This document shows, piece by piece, positions 32,650 to 41,538 of a DNA stretch of 43,222 nucleotides (position 1 is the first letter of the stretch; the number at the start of each line of letters is the position of its first letter). The notes below the pieces were generated by a model. The model was given only the letters and a program-made list of their open reading frames with translations. It had not been told where the DNA came from and did no database searches. Position numbers and translations under genes: made by a program. Source of the DNA: Lachnoclostridium sp. UBA3775 (GTDB lineage: Bacteria > Bacillota > Clostridia > Lachnospirales > Lachnospiraceae); contig DFFN01000068.1 of the NCBI GenBank assembly GCA_002369525.1, positions 1 to 43,222 of the forward strand, in the 5' to 3' direction.

Positions 32650-34104
32650 ATGGTTATGAAAAACGGTTTGAAAAAGAAAGTTTTGGCACTGCTTTTGAGT
32701 GCATCAATGTTACTTGCCGCCTGTGGCAGTGAAGCGGGCAGTTCATCTTCGAAGAATAGCAGCTTTTCGGGAAAAGAAAGCTCGGCGGATTCTTCGGGTT
32801 CATCAGACGACAGTTCGTCCTCCGAAAAAGACAGCTCCTCGGGCTCAGGAAGAATAAGCAGTGAAAATTTCTATGCTGCCGAAAATTCCTACACCGAATA
32901 TCTTAAGGACAGGGAAAGGGCAGAGCTTGGACTCTCAGAAGAAGAACTCGCCGCATTTTTAAGCTTTGTTACAAGCACCAACGAAAAGTATTTTGCAAAA
33001 GGAGGGGCAGGCGAGAATTATCTTTACTCACCCGTAAGCCTTTATCTTGCACTGGCTCTCTGCGAGGAGCTGACAGACGAGAAGGTAAGCGGAGATCTCC
33101 TTACTGCGCTCGGCGTTAAGGATATAAAGACACTTGAAAGCGCAGTCGATAAAATCGTGAAGGGTATCAGTTCTGAAAAGGACGATAAGGGCCTTGCTTC
33201 AATCTGCCGTACGGCGAATTCCATATGGTCGGATGATCAGCTTGTGCTTGATGATGAGGCAAAGAAGGCTATAGAGCATGCCGCAGAGCAGATGTTTGCG
33301 GATATATATAACACCGACCTCCAGACCGAGGAAGCCTACGAAGCAATGAACAAGTGGGTAGAGGAGAAGACAGCCGGACTGATCAAGGAAATTCCTAACA
33401 AACCCGATGCAGAAACCAGGATGATCCTTTTCAACGCTCTTTATTTCAAGAAGACCTGGAAGGAAGAAATCAATAAGGAATATACCGAGGAGAAGGAATT
33501 CACGCTTCCTTCGGGCGAGACCGTAAAAACCGACATGATGAGCGTGGGTGTAAAGGAAAATAAGGAATATTACAAGACCGCAAATACCGTAACTGCTCCT
33601 CTTTATTACTCTGACGGCAGTTACTGCATATTCATAAGACCGAATGAAAACTGCGACAGGCAGGCTATGAGCGAGATAATGAAGAATGAAATGCCCGAAA
33701 TCATTTCGGCATATACAAACGGACAGCTTAAATCTGCTGACTCTCTACACTTCACGATTCCGAAGCTTGAATATGAGTTCAAGATTGAGGATATGCAGAA
33801 TGAAATACAGGCGCTCGGTGTCAGCTCGATATTCGATTCTGCAGGAGATCCGTTCTCCCCCCTTGACGGAAGAAATGATGATAAGCTTTATGTGAGCGCG
33901 ATAACCCAGAAGTGCAAGATCATCATGAATGAAGAGGGCACGGAGGCAGCGGCTGTTACCCAGATAGATATGAAATGCAATGCAGCTTTTGAGGAACCCG
34001 AGGAAATCATTTACATGAATCTCGATCATTCCTATGCCTATGTTATCATGTCAAGCAACGACATCCCGCTTTTTGTAGGTGTTGTTGAGAATCCGGCGAA
34101 GTAG
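32650..34104 (+). CDS. Lipoprotein serpin 1 (serine protease inhibitor)
   Basis: A 484-residue serpin with a lipoprotein signal (LLSASMLLAACGSEAG) and a Ser-rich linker of about 50 residues, so the inhibitor domain is tethered outside the membrane. Serpin landmarks are NYLYSPVSLYLALALCEELT, MNKWVEEKTAGLIKEI, LFNALYFKKTWKEE and FTIPKLEYEFKI. The hinge EEGTEAAAVT begins at residue 428 and matches the consensus of inhibitory serpins. The reactive loop then reads QIDMKCNAAFEEPEE and is about six residues longer than in alpha-1-antitrypsin; the P1 residue cannot be fixed by eye. The closing DHSYAYVIMSSNDIPLFVG strand is conserved. The target protease is unknown. Confidence 0.92.
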   Translation: MVMKNGLKKKVLALLLSASMLLAACGSEAGSSSSKNSSFSGKESSADSSGSSDDSSSSEKDSSSGSGRISSENFYAAENSYTEYLKDRERAELGLSEEELAAFLSFVTSTNEKYFAKGGAGENYLYSPVSLYLALALCEELTDEKVSGDLLTALGVKDIKTLESAVDKIVKGISSEKDDKGLASICRTANSIWSDDQLVLDDEAKKAIEHAAEQMFADIYNTDLQTEEAYEAMNKWVEEKTAGLIKEIPNKPDAETRMILFNALYFKKTWKEEINKEYTEEKEFTLPSGETVKTDMMSVGVKENKEYYKTANTVTAPLYYSDGSYCIFIRPNENCDRQAMSEIMKNEMPEIISAYTNGQLKSADSLHFTIPKLEYEFKIEDMQNEIQALGVSSIFDSAGDPFSPLDGRNDDKLYVSAITQKCKIIMNEEGTEAAAVTQIDMKCNAAFEEPEEIIYMNLDHSYAYVIMSSNDIPLFVGVVENPAK

Positions 34105-34136
34105 TATGAGCTGTCAATAAGCAGAAAGGAATTCAT

Positions 34137-35585
34137 ATGATAAAAAACAGTCTGAAAAATAAAATAGTTGCTGTGGCTCTTAGTGCAGCCATGCTACTCG
34201 GTGCATGCGGAAGTGCGGGAAGCAGCTCCTCGGCTAAACAGGAGAGTTCTTCCTCATCGGTAAATGAAAGTTCATCATCAGTAAATGAAAGCCCGTCTTC
34301 CTCCGCAAACGCAAGCTCCCCGGCCGAAAAGTTCAATTCGTCGGGCATGCTTTATGCCGCGCAGAATTCCTATACGGAATATCTGTCGGTTGCGGACAGA
34401 TACTATCAGAAGCTGGATGAAGAAAAGCAGAAAAAGATTCAGGAATTTGTTGCAAATACCACGGCAAAGTATTATGCAAAAGAATGGAAGGGAAACAATT
34501 TCCTGTATTCTCCGGTAAGCCTTTATCTGGCGCTCTGCCTTGCCGAAGACCTGGCAGATGAAAATGTGACAAAGGATCTGCTTTCACTACTCGGTACGGA
34601 AAGCCTTGCCGATATGGAACAGACAGCACAGACCATCACAAAAGGAATAAGTTCCGAAACCGATGATGATGCCAAGCCTGCAATCTGTAAGGTGTCTAAT
34701 TCCATCTGGTCGGATGATTCGCTGGCTTTGGATGATAAGGCAAAAAAAGTGCTTGATAATGCATCCGCAAAGTTTTTTGCCGATCTGTTCAGTGCAGATC
34801 TGCAGTCGGAAGACACAATTGCCGCAATGAACAGCTGGGTGTCCGCAAAAACCGAAGGACTTATTAAAGAGATTCCTTTTAAACCTGGTGATGGTACAAA
34901 GATGCTCCTTTTTAACGCCCTGTATTTTAAAAAGAAATGGGACGATCCGATCGATAAGGCGCTGACCGCCAAAGAGGATTTCACGCTCGCATCGGGTGAG
35001 AAGATAAAGGTGGATATGATGAAAGCGGAGGTTGCGTACTACAAAGAAGCCAATATGAAATATTACAGGACCGGAAATACTTTAAGTGCGCCTTATTATT
35101 ATTCCGACGGAAGCTACTGCATTTTTGTAAGACCGGAAAAGGTCTGCGGCAGGGATGATATGAAAAACATAATAAGTAATGAAGTGCCGGATATTATCGA
35201 TGCTTTCATAAACTGGCGCACAAAGGAAACAGGATCTCTTAAGCTCAGCATTCCGAAGCTTAGCTATGAAACCAAGACTGAACACATGCAGGACGAACTG
35301 ATGGAACTGGGTGTGAATTCGGTGTTTGATTCGGCGGCAGAGCCGTTCTCGCCTCTGGGCGGAGGACTTGCAATAACCGAAATCGCGCAGAAATGCAAGA
35401 TAATAATGGATGAGGATGGCACCGAAGCGGCAGCCGTTACGGAAATTGCGATGGATGAAAGCGCTCCGTGCTATGAAGAACCGAATATAGAACTAAATCT
35501 TGATCGGCCCTACGCCTATGTTATCATGTCAGGCAACAACATCCCGCTTTTTGTAGGCGTTGTTGAGAATCCTGCGGCTGAATAA
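34137..35585 (+). CDS. Lipoprotein serpin 2 (serine protease inhibitor)
   Basis: A 482-residue paralogue of the preceding serpin, 32 bases downstream, with its own AAAGGA site. It has a lipobox (SAAMLLGACGS), a Ser/Asn-rich spacer and the full serpin fold: NNFLYSPVSLYLALCLAEDL, MNSWVSAKTEGLIKEI and LFNALYFKKKWDD. The hinge EDGTEAAAVT starts at residue 426. The reactive loop then differs sharply (EIAMDESAPCYEEPN), while the flanking strands stay nearly identical (DRPYAYVIMSGNNIPLFVG). This suggests an expanded inhibitor range. Its stop codon is two bases from the converging helicase gene, with no terminator visible between them. Confidence 0.92.
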   Translation: MIKNSLKNKIVAVALSAAMLLGACGSAGSSSSAKQESSSSSVNESSSSVNESPSSSANASSPAEKFNSSGMLYAAQNSYTEYLSVADRYYQKLDEEKQKKIQEFVANTTAKYYAKEWKGNNFLYSPVSLYLALCLAEDLADENVTKDLLSLLGTESLADMEQTAQTITKGISSETDDDAKPAICKVSNSIWSDDSLALDDKAKKVLDNASAKFFADLFSADLQSEDTIAAMNSWVSAKTEGLIKEIPFKPGDGTKMLLFNALYFKKKWDDPIDKALTAKEDFTLASGEKIKVDMMKAEVAYYKEANMKYYRTGNTLSAPYYYSDGSYCIFVRPEKVCGRDDMKNIISNEVPDIIDAFINWRTKETGSLKLSIPKLSYETKTEHMQDELMELGVNSVFDSAAEPFSPLGGGLAITEIAQKCKIIMDEDGTEAAAVTEIAMDESAPCYEEPNIELNLDRPYAYVIMSGNNIPLFVGVVENPAAE

Positions 35586-35587
35586 AG

Positions 35588-37591
35588 CTACAATATTTCC
35601 AGAAGCCCCTTCTCCATGCAGGCCGTATAGCTTATCTTTTTGGGAACGAGAAGTTTATCAAATTTTACGGTCAGCGCATCGCCCTCTCGTTTTATGACGG
35701 TGCCTGCCTGAAAGGCCGCATGGAATATACGGGAGCCGGGTCCGGGAGGGGTCTGGCTCCTTCTTATTTCGCTTATGAAACGCGAAACCCGAAGGTCGTC
35801 GTGTCCGTGACGTTTTTTGGAGGAGGAGAGGATAAGCATATGACGGGCTCTCGTCATTGCAACGTAGAACATGCGCCTTTCTTCCTCGAGCTCATCGGGA
35901 GTGCGGCTTTTTTTATGGGGAGTGATCCCCTCTATGCAGTCGGGCATGAAAACAACGTCGAATTCCAGCCCCTTGCAGCCGTGAAAGGTCAGAAGGTTTA
36001 CTGCCTTCGCGGGCATGTTGTTCAGGGCATTTTTCAGTTTTGTCCTGAATTCCTCCATGTATGATAAAAAGAGCAGGAAGGTTTTATGGGGAAGCGCAGA
36101 GGCTTCGTATTCGTCAAGTATGTCAAGGGTTTCGTCTGCAAGATCCGCCGATAGTCCAAGATCTTCTTTTATGCAGTCATCATAGCCCATTACCTTGCGT
36201 ATGTAATGTATTGCAGAGGAGGGATCGAGCCTTTTTAGTGTGCGCAAATTGTTCTTAAGCTCCTGTATGTTCTTTACGGCATACCATTTTTCGCTTTTTT
36301 CATAGTATTCCATGAGCTCATCGAGATCGACCCTGTCGTTTTGCAGCGAGGCACGTTCGAGGTATCTTACCGGACGGTTCATGAATTTCAGAAAATTCTC
36401 CCTCGAATCGTCGCCCGCAAGGAAACGCAGGTAGGCGGTAAGGGGCTGCACATAGCGGTTGTCATAGATTGAAGGAATGCCGGCCTTTGTGGAAAAGGGT
36501 ATATTGTGCGCAAGAAGCTTGCCGCATACAAAGCCGGACTGCGCATTGGTGCGGGTGAGTATTGCGATCTCGGAAATGTCCTGTCCCTCGTTTACCAGCT
36601 TTTTGATGCACTCCGCCAGATCATCATATTCCGCATCATTGTTCGCAAAGCTTTTGATCGTGAGCGGGTGGGCAAAGATTTTGTCCGTCCGGGCGCTTTC
36701 AAGCTTCTTTTCGAAACGTTTTTTATTATGGGAAATCAGGTTTGAGGCAGCGGAAAGGATTTCGGGGCAGCTCCGGTAATTAATGTCAAGATGTATTTCC
36801 CTGGCTTCCGGAAAATCTTTTTTAAAGCTCTGCATGATCTCGGGGGCCGAGCCTCGGAAGGCATAGATCGACTGATCGTCGTCGCCGACGACAAAAAGGT
36901 TGTCCTCCGGTCTTGCGAGACGCTTTGTGATGCGGTACTGTATCGGATTTATATCCTGAAATTCGTCAACCAGTATATATTTGAATTTATCCTGCCAGGC
37001 TTTAAGTATGTCCGGTCTGCTTTCGAAAAGCTCGTCGGTTTTCCTGAGCATGTCTTCAAAATCGATAAGTCCGAACTCGGAGAGGGAAGAATTGTAGTGC
37101 CTGCAGATTTCTTCGAAACGCTCGCTGCTTAAAACCTCGGACTTAAACTGAGGCCTTTTGTCCGGTTCAAGCCCCTTATATGCAGCGATTTCGTCGGAGA
37201 TCCGGCGTATGAAATCGGTGCTTCCTCCGAGCAGGAGAGCATCGCTTCCGAGCCCCTGGCTTATTATCTTATATGTCATGTCGGAGCTTATGATGTTTTC
37301 GCTCCGGTAGCCGTAATGTCTTTTTAAAATCTGGAAAAATATTGAATGAAAGGTTCCGAAATTCACCTTTTCATGGACCGGATTTTTCACCGTCAGAAAG
37401 CGGCTCCGCATTTCGACCGCGGCCGCCTTGGTATAGGTAATGACAAGGATGGATGTGGGCTCTATGCCCAGTTCGTCTGTCATGTGGCACAGACGCTTTG
37501 TGATTACTGTGGTCTTGCCGGAGCCCGGACCGGCGATGGTTATCACCGGCCCGAGTACGGCATTTACAGCCTCCTGCTGAGGTTTATTCAT
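35588..37591 (-). CDS. UvrD/PcrA-family ATP-dependent DNA helicase
   Basis: A 667-residue superfamily 1 helicase. Motifs in order: Q-motif and Walker A in MNKPQQEAVN and AGPGSGKTT (residues 20-28), motif Ia ITYTKAAAVEMR, Walker B VDEFQDINPIQY, motif III VVGDDDQSIYAFRGS, motif IV LDINYRSCPEI, motif V LLTFHGCKGLEFDVVFM and motif VI RRMFYVAMTRARHML. It is shorter than PcrA/UvrD (about 720-740) and ends with a small C-terminal extension. It lies 20 bases after gltX on the same strand, with AGGAG upstream of its start, so it is probably cotranscribed with gltX. The role is likely DNA repair or removal of replication blocks. Confidence 0.93.
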   Translation of the reverse strand: MNKPQQEAVNAVLGPVITIAGPGSGKTTVITKRLCHMTDELGIEPTSILVITYTKAAAVEMRSRFLTVKNPVHEKVNFGTFHSIFFQILKRHYGYRSENIISSDMTYKIISQGLGSDALLLGGSTDFIRRISDEIAAYKGLEPDKRPQFKSEVLSSERFEEICRHYNSSLSEFGLIDFEDMLRKTDELFESRPDILKAWQDKFKYILVDEFQDINPIQYRITKRLARPEDNLFVVGDDDQSIYAFRGSAPEIMQSFKKDFPEAREIHLDINYRSCPEILSAASNLISHNKKRFEKKLESARTDKIFAHPLTIKSFANNDAEYDDLAECIKKLVNEGQDISEIAILTRTNAQSGFVCGKLLAHNIPFSTKAGIPSIYDNRYVQPLTAYLRFLAGDDSRENFLKFMNRPVRYLERASLQNDRVDLDELMEYYEKSEKWYAVKNIQELKNNLRTLKRLDPSSAIHYIRKVMGYDDCIKEDLGLSADLADETLDILDEYEASALPHKTFLLFLSYMEEFRTKLKNALNNMPAKAVNLLTFHGCKGLEFDVVFMPDCIEGITPHKKSRTPDELEEERRMFYVAMTRARHMLILSSSKKRHGHDDLRVSRFISEIRRSQTPPGPGSRIFHAAFQAGTVIKREGDALTVKFDKLLVPKKISYTACMEKGLLEIL

Positions 37592-37611
37592 TAAATCTGA
37601 CTCCTGTGGAA

Positions 37612-39144
37612 TTATGCCTGGTTTACGGCAGCCTTTAACATTTCGATACCCTTGCGGATGCGGGCAAGGCTTTCTTCTTTGCCGAGGATCTCCATGATCT
37701 CATATGCTCCGCCGGGAGTCATCTGCTTGCCGGAAACGGCTGTACGGATGGGCCAGAGCACCACGCCGTTTTTGCATTCGCGTTTTGCAACAAGGTCCAT
37801 GCAGGTCTTTTCGATGCCTGCAAATGAGTAATCGTCAAGAGCCTCGAACATCGGAAGGGCCTCCTCAAGTACGGAAAGGGCGATCTCCGAATTGGTCTTC
37901 ATCTTTTTGTGCGTGTACATTTCGGTGTCATATTCGGGAAGAGCCGCAAAAAAGTCGATTTTTTCCGCAATGTCGGGGAAGACTTCGATACGGGTTTTTA
38001 CAAGGTCGGCAATTTTTGTGAGATTTTTTTCGAGCTGTGTGCGCAGTGCTTCGTTAACCTGCTTTGCCGGCACATCTTCGCCGTTTCCTGCCTCGCCGAA
38101 CAGAGCCTCTTTAATATAAGGAAGGGCCATCTCATAATATCTTTCGTTATCCATGGCCTTGATATACTCGCCGTTCATCCACTTAAGCTTTGTCATGTCA
38201 AAGACTGCGGGGGATTTTGAAATGTGGTGATAGTCAAATTCCTTTATCAGTTCGTCAAGCGAGAAAATCTCCTGGTTTGATACCGGGCTCCAGCCGAGAA
38301 GGGCGATAAAGTTTACAACGGCCTCCGAAACAAAGCCCTGCTCGATAAGGTCTTCGAAGGAAGAGTGGCCGCTTCTCTTTGAGAGCTTCTGATGTTCCTC
38401 GTTTGTGATGAGCGGGCAGTGGATATAAATCGGTTCCTTCCAGCCGAAGGCCTGATAAAGCCTTGTATATTTCGGGGTCGAGGAAAGATATTCGTTTCCG
38501 CGTACTACATGGGTGATCTCCATGAGGTGGTCATCGATTACATTGGCAAAATTGTAGGTCGGATAACCGTCGCTCTTGATCAGTATCATGTCATCGAGCT
38601 CGGCATTTTCGACTGTGATCTCGCCGTAGATCGCATCGGTGAAGGTGGTTGTGCCCTCCTCGGGTATGTTCTGTCTGATGACAAAAGGCTTGCCGGCAGC
38701 AAGGTTTGCTTCAATCTCTTCCTTTGATAAATGCAGGCAATGCTTGTCGTATTTTGTGATCTCCTTGCCTTCGCTGCCTTCGGTGGACTTAAGAGTTGCG
38801 AGTCTTTCGGCATCGCAGAAGCAATAGTATGCCTCGCCTTTTTCGATGAGCTTTTTTGCGTATTCCATGTAAAGCCCTGAAGCAACACGCTCGGACTGAA
38901 CGTAGGGACCATACCCCTTGTCCTTGTCGGGACCTTCGTCATGCACAAGCCCGGTTTCCTTCATTGTGCGGTAGATTATGTCAACGGCTCCTTCGACATA
39001 ACGCTCTCTGTCGGTATCTTCGATACGGAGTATGAAATCGCCGCCCTCGTGCTTGGCGATCAGGAATTCATAGAGCGCCGTCCTTAAATTTCCTACATGC
39101 ATGCGGCCTGTGGGAGACGGTGCATATCTGGTACGTATTTTCAT
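37612..39144 (-). CDS. gltX: Glutamyl-tRNA synthetase
   Basis: A 510-residue class I synthetase that charges tRNA-Glu. The HIGH-type motif is in RYAPSPTGRMHVGNLRTALYE, with FILRIEDTDRERY after it. YPTYNFANVIDDHLMEITHVVRG is the typical catalytic stretch and KLSKRSG the second ATP motif. The C-terminal anticodon-binding region ends around residue 508. A TTGAAA/TAAACT promoter lies upstream and an AAAGGAAAGAG site precedes the start. Confidence 0.97.
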   Translation of the reverse strand: MKIRTRYAPSPTGRMHVGNLRTALYEFLIAKHEGGDFILRIEDTDRERYVEGAVDIIYRTMKETGLVHDEGPDKDKGYGPYVQSERVASGLYMEYAKKLIEKGEAYYCFCDAERLATLKSTEGSEGKEITKYDKHCLHLSKEEIEANLAAGKPFVIRQNIPEEGTTTFTDAIYGEITVENAELDDMILIKSDGYPTYNFANVIDDHLMEITHVVRGNEYLSSTPKYTRLYQAFGWKEPIYIHCPLITNEEHQKLSKRSGHSSFEDLIEQGFVSEAVVNFIALLGWSPVSNQEIFSLDELIKEFDYHHISKSPAVFDMTKLKWMNGEYIKAMDNERYYEMALPYIKEALFGEAGNGEDVPAKQVNEALRTQLEKNLTKIADLVKTRIEVFPDIAEKIDFFAALPEYDTEMYTHKKMKTNSEIALSVLEEALPMFEALDDYSFAGIEKTCMDLVAKRECKNGVVLWPIRTAVSGKQMTPGGAYEIMEILGKEESLARIRKGIEMLKAAVNQA

Positions 39145-39198
39145 TAAATTACTCTTTCCTTTCCGGCGCCATAGTGTGACGCAAAATCTTTATTGGAT

Positions 39199-39227
39199 AG
39201 TTTACCATAAAATAAAGAAAATTTCAA
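39199..39227 (-). promoter_or_regulatory. Promoter for gltX-helicase (minus strand)
   Basis: On the minus strand TTGAAA (39227-39222) and TAAACT (39204-39199) are spaced by 17 bases, 55 bases ahead of the gltX ATG. It faces away from the + strand promoter at 39251, giving a compact divergent control region. Confidence 0.65.
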
Positions 39228-39250
39228 TGCACGTTATTGCAAAATGACAG

Positions 39251-39279
39251 TTGACAAAAATTGTTAAAATTTATATAAT
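39251..39279 (+). promoter_or_regulatory. Consensus sigma-A promoter of the polysaccharide control operon
   Basis: TTGACA (39251-39256) and TATAAT (39274-39279) match the sigma-A consensus at all twelve positions with the ideal 17-base spacer. Transcription should start near 39286, about 30 bases before the GTG of the phosphatase gene. A near-perfect dyad, TTGACAA-AAA-TTGTTAA (39251-39267), covers the -35 box and could be an operator. Confidence 0.88.
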
Positions 39280-39316
39280 CATCATTGAGTGCCTATGTTT
39301 AAAGGAGAAGAACAGA

Positions 39317-40045
39317 GTGATCATTGATATGCACTGCCACTTGATGCCGGGGGTTGACGATGGTTCGAAAAGCCCGGAAATGACCGCCAAAATGCTGGAA
39401 ATTGCGGCTGATGACGGAATCGGGGGAATAGTATGTACTCCTCATTTCGAGGCCGGGATGAAACCGGAGCTTCTGGAAAAGAGGAAAAGATCCCTTGCTC
39501 TGACCCGCGGCCTTGCTGAAACCATATGTCCGAAAATGAAGATTTTCTACGGCAATGAGATCTTTTACGGGGACAGCACCCTGAAGGCTCTCGAAAGCGG
39601 TACCGCAAAGCCGCTTAACGGAACGGACTATATACTTGTGGAGTTTCCGGTCTATTCGGAATTCGCCTATATTGAAAAAGCAATAAGAACACTGACATAT
39701 GCCGGATACCGTCCGGTCATCGCCCATATCGAAAGATATGAGGGCATGAAGAAGATGAACCAGGTACAGGAGCTTGTCAGATGCGGCGCGGTGATGCAGG
39801 TGAATGCCTCAACGGTCACAGGCGCAATGGGCTGGGGCGTTAAGCACTATGTTCTCAAGCTCATGAAATACGGACTTGTGGACATACTGGGAACCGATGC
39901 CCACGGCATTCAAAGAAGACGCCCCGAAATGAGCGAGGCGCTTTCGCTGATAGACAAAAAGATAGGACCCGATTACAGAAAACTGATTACTGAGATCAAT
40001 CCCAGACTGATCTTAAAAGGAGATAGTTTAAGTGGAAAAGCTTGA
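39317..40045 (+). CDS. cpsB: CpsB/YwqE-type PHP tyrosine-protein phosphatase
   Basis: A 242-residue metal-dependent tyrosine phosphatase of the PHP fold that reverses BY-kinase autophosphorylation in Gram-positive capsule systems. The metal-binding motif is IIDMHCHLMPGVDDGS (His6, His8), followed by VCTPHFEAG, YILVEFP, PVIAHIERYEGM, MQVNASTVTGAMG and LGTDAHGI, all family hallmarks. The open frame extends back to a TTG at 39251, but that TTG is the -35 box of the promoter. AAAGGAG at 39301-39307 fixes the GTG at 39317. It overlaps the kinase gene by 14 bases, which suggests coupled translation. Confidence 0.93.
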   Translation: MIIDMHCHLMPGVDDGSKSPEMTAKMLEIAADDGIGGIVCTPHFEAGMKPELLEKRKRSLALTRGLAETICPKMKIFYGNEIFYGDSTLKALESGTAKPLNGTDYILVEFPVYSEFAYIEKAIRTLTYAGYRPVIAHIERYEGMKKMNQVQELVRCGAVMQVNASTVTGAMGWGVKHYVLKLMKYGLVDILGTDAHGIQRRRPEMSEALSLIDKKIGPDYRKLITEINPRLILKGDSLSGKA

Positions 40046-40739
40046 TTTTGATTTTGATTTAGGAAATAACAACAGGGAAAAAGAGGTTTATCGTACCCTT
40101 CGTACCAATATCGAGTTTACCGGACTTGACAACCAGGTCATCGCAGTGACCAGCTGCACTCCCGATGACGGTAAGACAACGGTTTCCTTCAATCTTGCCG
40201 TAGCGCTTGCGGAAGGCGGAAAAACAACTCTTTATGTTGATGCGGACTTAAGAAAATCGGTTCTTATGCAGAGACTTCAGGTAAAGAAGAACCCCAAGGG
40301 CTTAAGCCACTATCTTTCAAGCCAGGCAGCGCTTCAGAATGTTATATACATGACCAAAAAACAGGGCTTCTTCGTAATGCCCACCGGCGTGTTCCCTTCA
40401 AACCCCACCGAGCTTCTCGGCAACGGAAGGCTTGAGCAGATGGTTGAAAGCGCCAAGAAGATTTTTGACTATGTCATCATCGACACCCCTCCGCTCGGCA
40501 ATGTCATCGATGCGGCGGTAGTTGCAAAAAACTGTGATGCGTCTCTTCTTGTGATCGCATCGGATGTTTCGTCAAGAACGATGGTACGGGGAGTTGTAAA
40601 CCAGCTGAAGCTGTCCAATCCGAACTTCCTCGGCGTGGTTCTTAACAAGGTGGACATGAAGTCCAACGGCTATTACGGCAAGAAATACGGCGGTTACTAT
40701 GGCAAAGCCTACTCAAGCTATTACGGAGCAGGCGAGTAA
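40032..40739 (+). CDS. cpsD: CpsD/CapB-type bacterial tyrosine kinase (BY-kinase)
   Basis: A 235-residue cytoplasmic tyrosine autokinase. Walker A is SCTPDDGKTT (residues 41-50), Walker A' is LYVDADLRKS and Walker B is YVIIDTPPLG. EVYRTLRTNIEFT near the N-terminus is the oligomerisation motif. The C-terminus is the autophosphorylation tail: eight tyrosines within the last 23 residues. The protein starts with GTG after AAAAGGAG. It needs a membrane activator, which is probably the Wzz-like protein encoded next. Here the order is phosphatase, kinase, co-polymerase, whereas Streptococcus has the co-polymerase before the kinase. Confidence 0.95.
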   Translation: MEKLDFDFDLGNNNREKEVYRTLRTNIEFTGLDNQVIAVTSCTPDDGKTTVSFNLAVALAEGGKTTLYVDADLRKSVLMQRLQVKKNPKGLSHYLSSQAALQNVIYMTKKQGFFVMPTGVFPSNPTELLGNGRLEQMVESAKKIFDYVIIDTPPLGNVIDAAVVAKNCDASLLVIASDVSSRTMVRGVVNQLKLSNPNFLGVVLNKVDMKSNGYYGKKYGGYYGKAYSSYYGAGE

Positions 40740-40758
40740 GTAAGGGGAAGAAAACAAA

Positions 40759-41538
40759 ATGAACGAAAAAATAAATCGTGATGAAGAAACGGAAATCGAT
40801 CTCAGGGAAATATTTTTACTCCTGCTCAGAAAATGGTGGATAATCGCAATCGGTGCTTTTTTGGGCGCCGCTCTTGCTTTCGGAATTTCCAAATTTTTCA
40901 TGACCAAAACCTATACATCGAGTGCAAAGCTTTTCGTACTCAACAAAACCACTTCGGTGACTTCGCTTGCGGACATACAGATAGGAAGCGCGCTTTCAAA
41001 TGACTTTATGATCATTACAAAGAGCAATCCCGTTATCGATTCCGCAATCGATATAATAAAGGAAGAAACCGGAAAGGTTTATACGAGAAACCAGATCAAG
41101 AGCGCTCTTAACGTAACCAACCAGAACAATACACGTATCATAACGATCACGGTTACAAATACCGACCCCGAGATGGCAAGCGTTATCGCAAATGCGGTTT
41201 CGAGCTGCGCCGCAAACAGAATGGGCTCGGTAATGGGCGGAGATCCTCCGACAAAGGTTGAGGATGCGGAACCTGCAAATTATCCCTCGGGACCTCATAC
41301 CAAGAGAAATACCATAATCGGTTTTCTGCTTGGATTCATACTTGTGAGTGCAGTGGTTATCGTACATCACATGCTGAACGACAATATCAAGACCGAAGAG
41401 GATGTCGAGAGATACCTTGGAGTACCCACACTTGCTGTACTTCCTTTGTTTAAGAGCAGGGAAAACAACAAGCGCAGTGAGCTCAAAGAGATGAATGAGG
41501 CATTGAATGAACGAAGAGAAAGAAAGAGAGAGTCGTAA
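40759..41538 (+). CDS. Wzz/CpsC-like chain-length determinant and kinase activator
   Basis: A 259-residue membrane protein with two helices (about residues 28-50 and 190-215) flanking an extracytoplasmic domain, the layout of polysaccharide co-polymerases. REIFLLLLRKWWIIAIGAFLG opens it, and a Pro-rich segment before the second helix (AEPANYPSGPHTKRN) is the usual co-polymerase motif. The cytoplasmic tail with NIKTEEDVERYLGVPTLAVLP resembles the part of CpsC that contacts the kinase. The gene overlaps the start of the sortase gene by 32 bases. Confidence 0.92.
   Translation: MNEKINRDEETEIDLREIFLLLLRKWWIIAIGAFLGAALAFGISKFFMTKTYTSSAKLFVLNKTTSVTSLADIQIGSALSNDFMIITKSNPVIDSAIDIIKEETGKVYTRNQIKSALNVTNQNNTRIITITVTNTDPEMASVIANAVSSCAANRMGSVMGGDPPTKVEDAEPANYPSGPHTKRNTIIGFLLGFILVSAVVIVHHMLNDNIKTEEDVERYLGVPTLAVLPLFKSRENNKRSELKEMNEALNERRERKRES

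Noticed and set aside
35583..35590. Bidirectional terminator between serpin 2 and the helicase gene
   Set aside because: The two stop codons are only two bases apart and no stem-loop with a T-tract is visible on either strand.
39228..39241. TGCA-N6-TGCA palindrome in the divergent control region
   Set aside because: The four-base arms are short and expected by chance in A/T-rich DNA, and flanking bases do not extend the symmetry.
39251..39316. N-terminal extension of the phosphatase reading frame from a TTG at 39251
   Set aside because: The TTG is the -35 element of a consensus promoter, the extra residues are not family-like, and AAAGGAG points to the GTG at 39317.
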